From Gigantopelta aegis (lineage: Eukaryota > Mollusca > Gastropoda > Neomphalida > Peltospiridae): 64,000 nucleotides of DNA. The notes beneath the pieces are model-generated. The model searched no databases. It was not told the DNA's origin and saw only the letters and a program-made list of their open reading frames with translations. Position numbers and translations under genes: made by a program. Position 1 is the first letter of the stretch. The number at the start of each line of letters is the position of its first letter. Below are positions 25,601-34,600 of the stretch, in pieces. The stretch spans positions 94,948,204 to 95,012,203 of the forward strand of contig NC_054704.1 of the NCBI RefSeq assembly GCF_016097555.1. Reading direction: 5' to 3'.

Positions 25601-28600
25601 ATATGTAAGACCACAAGCCAGGTGTATTAAGACCACAAGCCAGGTGTATGTAAGATAACAAGCCAGGTGTATGTAAGACCACAAGCCAGGTGTATGTAAG
25701 ACCACAAGCCAGGTGTATTAAGACCACAAGCCAGGTGTATGTAAGACCACAAGCCAGGTGTATGTAAGACCACAAGCCAGGTGTATGTAAGACCACAAGC
25801 CAAGACAACAAGCCAGGTGTATGTGGTGAACTCACCAGGAACCAGTATCTGGTGTCGTAGAACCTCTTGTTGGGCCACATGGGTTTGTAGTACTTGGTCA
25901 GCAGCAGACCAATGGAGGCACAGAAGATCCACGCCATGATCATCAAGCAGGCTGAAAACATACACACACACACAGATTGTGTAGAATACAACATACAAAG
26001 TACAAAGAAAAAACTCAATGTTTGTACGTGTATACCCAAACACATTCTTCAGTTAGTAATTAGCACATGCTTCAGTTAGCATTACTAGATATCTAACACA
26101 GTATACACATGTAATGAATTTATTTATTTTTACTATGATAGTTGTAATTATTGTGGTCAGCTCTGTATTTCTGAGGAAGATGACCAATTATTGTGCATCT
26201 GCTGTTGGAGTACAGAGTATTTGAAAAGTAACCTGAAGGAATTGTTTTATATTCACTTTCCAAAATATAAATAAAGAGGACTTTAATAAGGCAGCTGTGG
26301 AGCACTGGACAGAACTGGAATAACACAGTAACATAACACTTGTAATGTGGTCCAGGTTACTGCTGACTCAATATATAATGCAGGTTGTGCATGTTTAAAA
26401 AAATATCAATTAGCTTTTTAAAACTAACTGTCTTACTTTGTCTAATCAGTTTTCAGAGTGACAGACAAAGTAATAAGGATGCACAATCCTCTTATGTTGA
26501 AGCACTCTAGAGTCTCTCATGGGAGCAGTCATGTCGTTGTAAAAACATCTTTTGACACTGTTTTGTGCAGAGATATGATTACAAAAATGTTAACTGTTTT
26601 GTCATTGAGATTTACTCACCATGTGCCTTGACGAGAGGGTATGACGCACGGCCACTGACGTCTGCATTCCGCTGGAGGCTGATTTTACCAGGAGACACTA
26701 GAGGGAAGTCTCGCACCTCCAGGCCATGACGATGGATTCTGCCTAAAAACACAAACTTTTTATTTTAATCTCATATCACATTTAACAAATGTGTGCATCT
26801 ATATCAGTGTATAAAAGTACAATATGACTCAAAATGTAATGCAAAAGTAAAGAAATGTATTGTATGAATATTTTAAAATCAAAACTATTAAAGGCAATGG
26901 CTAAAGTTATTAGTGTAAAATATTTTCAGCTATTACAGCTTATTTTACTGTTATATTACATTTTATACTGAACTTCACTGAAAATGCACCACTCAGATTT
27001 GTAGCTGTAAAAAAGATATGAGAATAATATAAAAAAAACATTTATATTAACTGATTTTGTGTAAGTGGAAGTATTCTGGTAGGCAAAAAATAGCTAGAAA
27101 AAAATTGTATTCAAGGGTTTGGGTTATTGTATGTTTTATAGGAATTTAACATATGCAATCACAATTGAAAATTGGGAAGGAAGGAAATGTTTTATTTAAT
27201 GACACACTCAACACATTTCATTTACGGTTTTATGGCATGAGACATATGGTTAAGCACCACACAGATATTGAGGGAAGAAACCCGCTGTCGCCACTTCATG
27301 GAATCTTTTATATGCATCATCCCATAGACAGAATAGCACATACCATGGTCTTTGATGTAGCAGTTGTGGTGCAGTGGCCGTAGCGAGAAAGAGCCCAATG
27401 CAGGGCTCGTGCTGTCAGTAGCCAAATTAGCCATTGGCTAATTTTTACAAACAAAATTATGAAATTGTTGTGGGTGGGGAATTGTTGGGTTACTTTAAAA
27501 AAAAAAAGAGTAAAAAAAAAAAAAACAAGCAATTCAAACTAACATAAAGATTGCTATTTAAAGAAATAATGAGATCTATATTAAAAAAAAGCTCTCAAAT
27601 GTTTATTTGGGGAAAAAAGGAAGAAAGAAAAACACAACACCCTCTATAAACATCCACCCACCCCCATATTTCTGTATGTCTGTTAATTTAATGTCATAGG
27701 CCTTAGAAGTGGGGGTGGGTGTATGGGGTACTGGCTTCCAGCTCTGAAGATAATGCATTACCACCACCTCCCCTGCTGAAAAATCGAAGTCATATATTAA
27801 CTGCCCCTACCTCCATTGCTGTCTTTGATTCTGATCAGATAATATGGTTTTGTTATTCAGATTTATTCCAGTTTGTACACAATTAGCTGAAAAAGATGCA
27901 TTTTCATATTCATATATAAATACTCTATACATTACTGCGTAAAACAATTTTGGCTAAGGCATTTTCAATATGGCTAATAAAAATTCCATTTGGCTAATAT
28001 TATGGCTACAGGTATTTTTGATCCAGGCTGAGCCCTGCAATGGGCTCACTGACGGGGATCGATCCCAAACCGACCGTGCATCAAGCGAGTGCTTTACCAC
28101 TGGGCTACATCTCGCCCCTGAAAATTGGGTGTCACACTTCCAATGGAATTCAGTATACTGAAAATTGGGTGCCACACTTCCAATGGAATTCAGTATACTG
28201 AAAATTGGGTGCCACACTTCCAATGGAATTCAGTCTACTGATAACAGTTTGTCTGAATGATCAAACCTAGTGAGAGTTGTCTCACCTTGCTCAGCGTGTC
28301 CTCTAGCCATCAGCAGGTGCCAGACGTTGCCGGACAGCGTGGACAGTCTCCGGTATCGGTCCTTGGGGTACTTGTCCATCAGGAAGCGACACCGCAGCCG
28401 TCCACTGTAGTACGAACCCTCCTGGTCCACGATGGCCTTCTGGATCAGACTCTGAAAGACAACAATAAAATCACTTAACAGATTTTATTATCCATATGGT
28501 TCAACATAACCGAGTTAATAACAATCATACAAAGCACATGTGTAATAACAAGTGTAATGACGTAATTATGGGGAGTGACGTCATAACATGAAGTTGCTTC

Positions 28601-31600
28601 TCCAGTCCTAGATCAGACTGATCATTTGAAATATGACGTCATTTCGTCGTCTCCTTCTAGTTGTGGATGAAACATTTTGAGTTGGGTCTTGTTATTCATA
28701 AAGAAAACAACAATAATAATATGGATAATAAAGAAATTATTACATTCGTGTGCGAGTCGTACTGATTTTACAAAACTTGTGTCAGGATTCATGTATTATC
28801 CTCGCTCTCACTCGGGCAATATAAAAATCCTGACTCATTTCATAAAATCAGTACAACACACAAGCTTGTATAATAATATCTATATACTACATGCCAATCC
28901 TAGCTGGTCAAAACCTTTTAGTTAGTGGCATGGTATGATGAATTTTTAACGACACCCCAGCATGAAAAATGTATTGGCTATAGTTTTGCCAAGTTGTAGT
29001 CAAATATTAGATGACATGTATGTTTTTATTTCCCCAAAAGGCTAATTCAGTTTTCTAACAATTATTCAAAATCCTGTATTAAAATTTCTTTTTTGACTAA
29101 AAGGAAAAATTACCCTAGAAATAGTGACATAATTTGTGCGGATTTTTCCTGACTGCAGCTGTACTAAAAATATTCTCGAATGTGTTTGTATAAGAATTAC
29201 GATGACATCTTTGTTTTCAAATAAAGTTTGGAACATTTAGTCAAGGTGTTTTGTAAGATGATTTGCAATGTTTTCATGAAAGCGACATTAAAAAAACACT
29301 TTTTACTTGTTATTAGGAACACAAAGTAAAAGAGATTTAAACCATGTAGCTCATAATTAATAATTTTATTATAAAGTTAATGTTTAACAGTTGGAGAACA
29401 ATGAAAATTGGTCTTAAAGACTATATTACTTGTGTATTTTTACCTCATGCAGCCTGTGGTTAGACAAACCAATGTTTCGAGAGAGGTAGACTCTTGTCTG
29501 GTCAAACTCTGAGCTGTGTACACACTCCATAACCATGTCATCTCCCTGAAACAGAAATATACTTCTACAACATCGCGATACAAGTACATGTAACTATAAC
29601 AATGATTAATCTCTTTGTACATCAGCCAGTAAATAATACAGAGTTATCTCCCTGCAATACCTCTATATAAAACATCATCCATTAAAGGCTTTTGTAGGAG
29701 ATATTGTGATAATTTGCGATATCTCCGCGATATTCTCTTAGGAGATATCGCTTCTTCTACTCTTGATTGGTAAAAATGTAATCACAAGACATTATTTTGT
29801 TATGTCACTGTGTATGTTTCAGTGCTAAACCTATCATTAGTGATGTCACACACCACTACGAGTCTACCGCTACCAAATATAGTGACATTCAACCCTCATT
29901 ACTGACATTGTTTACAATTGTTGCAAATGAAAAGAATGATAATGGATGATAAAAAGAATACCCCCCTCATGTCTTGTGATATCATAATTTATCAGCACTC
30001 GTTATGGCAAGCCTCAAATTTCATACTTTTATCAACTCGTGCTGATAAATTATGATATCACTTGACACTCGGAGAGTATATCCTCTATTTAACAAATATA
30101 GAAACTATAATGTTCTCTTTACATGAACATTGGCCTCACTGCTAAACTACTTAATGTCACAGACTCTTGTTTAACCCATGAAAATGGAAACTAAATATGG
30201 TTAATCTACAAACCTGTAACACATTTGAATAAAGAGGGTGAAACAAGACTGTGATGTTGAAACAGGGAAATGCCCTTAAAAAATAAACTAGAGCTCGTCT
30301 CCATAACAAAGATATTTAAGTTTTTAAAAATTAAAAAAAATGCATTTGGTGGTATCAAAAACACAAGGATGACCATAAACACTTTGGATACACAGATATG
30401 GATATTCTAAACAAATAAAATCTATGTAATTTCAATTATTAAAAATGTATCTAATAGTAAAAAATATGCCAGTGTGTTTAAAAACTAGCATCTGTCACTT
30501 TAAATGCTCTCACTGAGGTGGAAGATCCTTTCTTAGAATAAATGAATATGTCCAGTGTGTATGATAACTCCTGAAATTGCTTCACAGCAATGAGCAATGC
30601 CATGGAGGTTGCCATGGAGGTTTTAATTCTCCACAGCAATTACAGTCAATGTTTTTTCCACAGCATGTTTTTAGCCATAGACATTTTCTTAATTACAGGG
30701 GTTGTATGACCAATGCAAGCACAACAAAAGGCTATTTCATTCTTCCTGCACTGCCTACAGGAGGACTGCCACTTTCCTAGGACTTGGCTTGTCAAAATGA
30801 AGCTTGTTCGCAACTGCACCATTCCAATTATCTTGCTAAGTTGACAACATATATTGATTAATATTGGTAAAGCACACCAACCCTGAAAATGAGGCAAATC
30901 CTAAGTAGACTTGGCAGCAAAATCTTTTCGTTAGCAATGGAAGGAAATGAAAGGAAAATGTTTATTTAATAACACACTTAACACATTTTATTTATGGCTA
31001 TATGGTATCGGACATATGGTTAAGCCCCACGCAGATATTGAGGGAGAAAACCCACTGTCGCCACTTCATGGCTACTCTTTTCGATTAGCAGCAAGGGATC
31101 TTTTATATGCACCATCCCATAGACAGGATAGCACATACCATAGCTCAATGGACCCACTGATGGGGATCGATCCCACACCGACCGCGCATCGAGCGAGCGC
31201 TGTACCATTGGGCTACATCCTGCCCCAACCCTGAACATGAGGCAAATGCAAAGCAGACTTGGCAGCAGAATCTCTTTGTTGGCAGTGGATAAAAAGACAC
31301 ACTTTCGTACCACCATCCCAGGTAAGGGATGTTCCAGCTGTTGATCTAGTGAGAAACGTACCATGTAGGTGTCATTGGAGAGGCCGACCGCGATGTATCT
31401 GTCGTCCGCTCCGTCGGTCATCCCGCCGATCTCCCAGCGGATCTGTGTGCCGAGGTCCTGCCATGTGACGATGTACTCGCAGTGTAACTCCCAGCAACCC
31501 TCCGGCTCACGGTAGCAGCCCTTCGTCTTACCACACGACGCCGTGTTGATGGGATCAATCACCTGAAAATGGTTTAGGTACAATAAAATATGATATATTT

Positions 31601-34600
31601 TATTGCATGTATACCTTCCATATTTGGAAGTCTGCACAAAATAATATCAAAGAGGTTTGTAACAATCAGTAAAAAAAAACCCAGTGTATGTGAACATTAA
31701 AGAGAATCACTGAAAATACACTTTTTGTAATGTATTTTACATATCTGTCATTATGCCCAAGTATATTAAAAAGTGTAAGAATCCATCTTATGCAGCCATG
31801 TGGGATAGAAAAAATACACCCGAGGTGGTGATTACGGTAATTAATTGTCAGCTATTGGATGTCAAATTCTTCAGAGAGGAAACATGCTACATTTTTCCAA
31901 TCAGTCACAACAGATATTTTATATGCACTTTGCTACAGACTGGCCAACACATACCACAGCCTTTGATAAACCAGCAGTGGGGCTCTGGTTGGGATGGTAA
32001 AGTATAATTAAACAAACATTCTTTTCCTTTCACCCAGATAAGTGATGACTGGTGGTTATTTTTTCTCAATAGTAAATGTGTTTTTAATTAACAAAAAAAG
32101 TATTTTAAAAATGTCTGAACTGTATTTTAGAAAGGATGACAAAATGTTAACAAACCTTTGGCATGGGCATAGGAGTAACAAGTGGCTTTGCTTGAGGATC
32201 AATGATGTTGATGGATTTTTCTCGTGCCCAAAACGTGTCATCATCCACAATGAACGTAGCTCTGCAAAAAAAAAAAAGTTCACAGATTAATAAACAAGCA
32301 AATCTAAATTTATTTAAATGTAAATACTTTGTTTAGCAAAGTAATTTGACTGTGGCACAGAGAAATGGGATAGGGCAACTGGATTACAATATAACAAGAA
32401 CAGATCAATGATACTAGATCCTATTCAGGCTGAAAGCTAAGCTCATAACTAACTATAGAGTTAATCCCTTTTAAATAAAGTTCTTTTTTTCTCTCTCTAA
32501 TTCCTGCAAAAGGCCAAATCAAATGAACTCATGTGAGTGATCCCTGTGACAGATGTATGCCATGTGGTTAGGCTTCACAGAAGGGAGATAACTCTGTTGT
32601 TATGTTCATGAGCTCACTGTTTGGTATGAACAGAATTAAGCTGATAGCATTTTGCCACTCTCCAGTCATTGTTTTCTATAAGACTAGAAAATTTATACTA
32701 TTATTTAATCCTTAGTTTTGATGTTACCATACAAACACTAACAAAGCCTGACATTGCTTCATGTTGATGCCAGCTCGGGCAGGGTCTGGGGCTGTGGTTG
32801 TCGCTTTGATCCGGTGATACGATCACAGCCGTTGTGAGACGTGCTGTGTGAATGGAACACTGCGTTGGCGTTAACTGGAACGATAATCTGATGTAGCCCT
32901 GTGCATTCAAGTTGCCCTGCACTGTGCCTGACACTACCCCCGCCGAATTGTCCACTTCCTAGTGCCGCATAATGTTCACCACGGTATAGCGACACATTAG
33001 TAGTGGCACCACTGCAGTTAGGTTAAACTGGACGTCTGGCACGAATTCCTACCTCACGTAGGCGGTTCCGTAGTATCCTCTGCTGTTGAGTAGTTTTAGG
33101 TGGCGTAATGTAGCGGTCCTTAGTTTAAAAGGTCACGGGCCCTAGAGGTGTCTTGGTTTTAATGCCCTCAACGGCCTATGCTGACATTCTGTATGCTGGC
33201 ATGTCCTGGATTTATCACATGTATACCATAGTATGCTTAGTAATATAAATAAATTTCAAATAATTCTTGCAATAAACATTTTTAAAACAGCTAAATTTAT
33301 TAAATAAATGAAAAACAAAATGAATGGTGTTGTACAACCTGTAGTGTACAGTAATAACTTCTTGACATCAGGTGTTTCAACTTGGTTTATAGAATTAACT
33401 ACACACTAATGTCTTACCTGAACTGCACATGTCCCAGGAATCGTGGAGAAGTCCAGACCAGTTTTACTAGTCTCTTGGGTGACTGGTCGACACTACGTAA
33501 AGCATGCTACAAAAACAAACACACTTATTAAAACAAGGATCCTTGTGTTACAAATGGCAAAAACAGAATAAATTAACAAAAAAATATTCTGAATCTATTA
33601 AAGGTTTGGAAACTGTTGATACAGTCATCAAATATTAAAAACAATGGGAGAAATATGACCAGTGGTTCAAGCAGTGCAAAACTGATTCCAATAACATTAT
33701 TACATATAAATCAATAGAACTCGGTCAAAAACGCAAATATGCTGAATATCACATTATTTAGGACTGTTGGAATAAAATTAGTTAATTCATTGATATACAT
33801 TTTTAAAATTATGCTCATATTGTATATCTTTCTTTTTTTACTAGTTGAAGTAATACTGCCTGTTTTTCTATCAGAATAAACTTCAACATACACATCTGAA
33901 AATTGGTTGATGGTGTTCAGTACTATGGAAGATAAATTACAAAATGTTTACTTACATATTTTTCACATCAATAATTTTTAGACAAGAAAATTTTGGAAAA
34001 TGTCATATGAACCAGGGGTTGATCTATGATTTGGTAAAGGGACGGCCCACAAAATTCTAAAACGAACAATTTACGTTTGTTGAAGGCAAATGAGGCAAGC
34101 TCCCAAATATCTGTGGATGAGTTTGGGGGCATGCTTCCTAGAAAATCTTAAAAAATTAGTTTTCTTTAACAACACCACTAGAGAACATTAATTTTTTAGA
34201 TGCCCAGAGACATGTTTTCAGGACAGTTTAGTGTTGTATATTGTGCATGATGAATTTAATTAATTTTTTTAAAGTCATTGAAAACGACACTTCAAACAGG
34301 TGGGGGTGGGGTCACGTGACTCCCTATCTTTGGATCCACCAATGTGAACAGAATTTTAATGTTTCAGACATCAGTAAAAGAAAAAGAAGAAGACACAAGT
34401 AATAGATCTGCGCATCAACAATCCATTACAACAACAGAACCTGCTGAGATATTTTTAAAGCGTTTGCTCCTCGACACAAATGTTACTTACTCCATTTTCA
34501 CTGAGACAGTCCTTAGCAACAGGAGTTCCATCGACAGCTGTGAAGTGGCCCACGGCAACCGGCTTGAGTTTCTGCGAGTTTGTGTCGTAGCTCCATGCTA

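Noticed and set aside
24858..26045. 395-codon minus-strand open frame
   Set aside because: Only 25951-25836 is coding exon (FRRS1 exon 9); the rest is upstream intron sequence and minisatellite read through.
31020..31637. 205-codon minus-strand frame
   Set aside because: FRRS1 exon 5 (31562-31362) extended by intron and SINE sequence; only the spliced part is kept.
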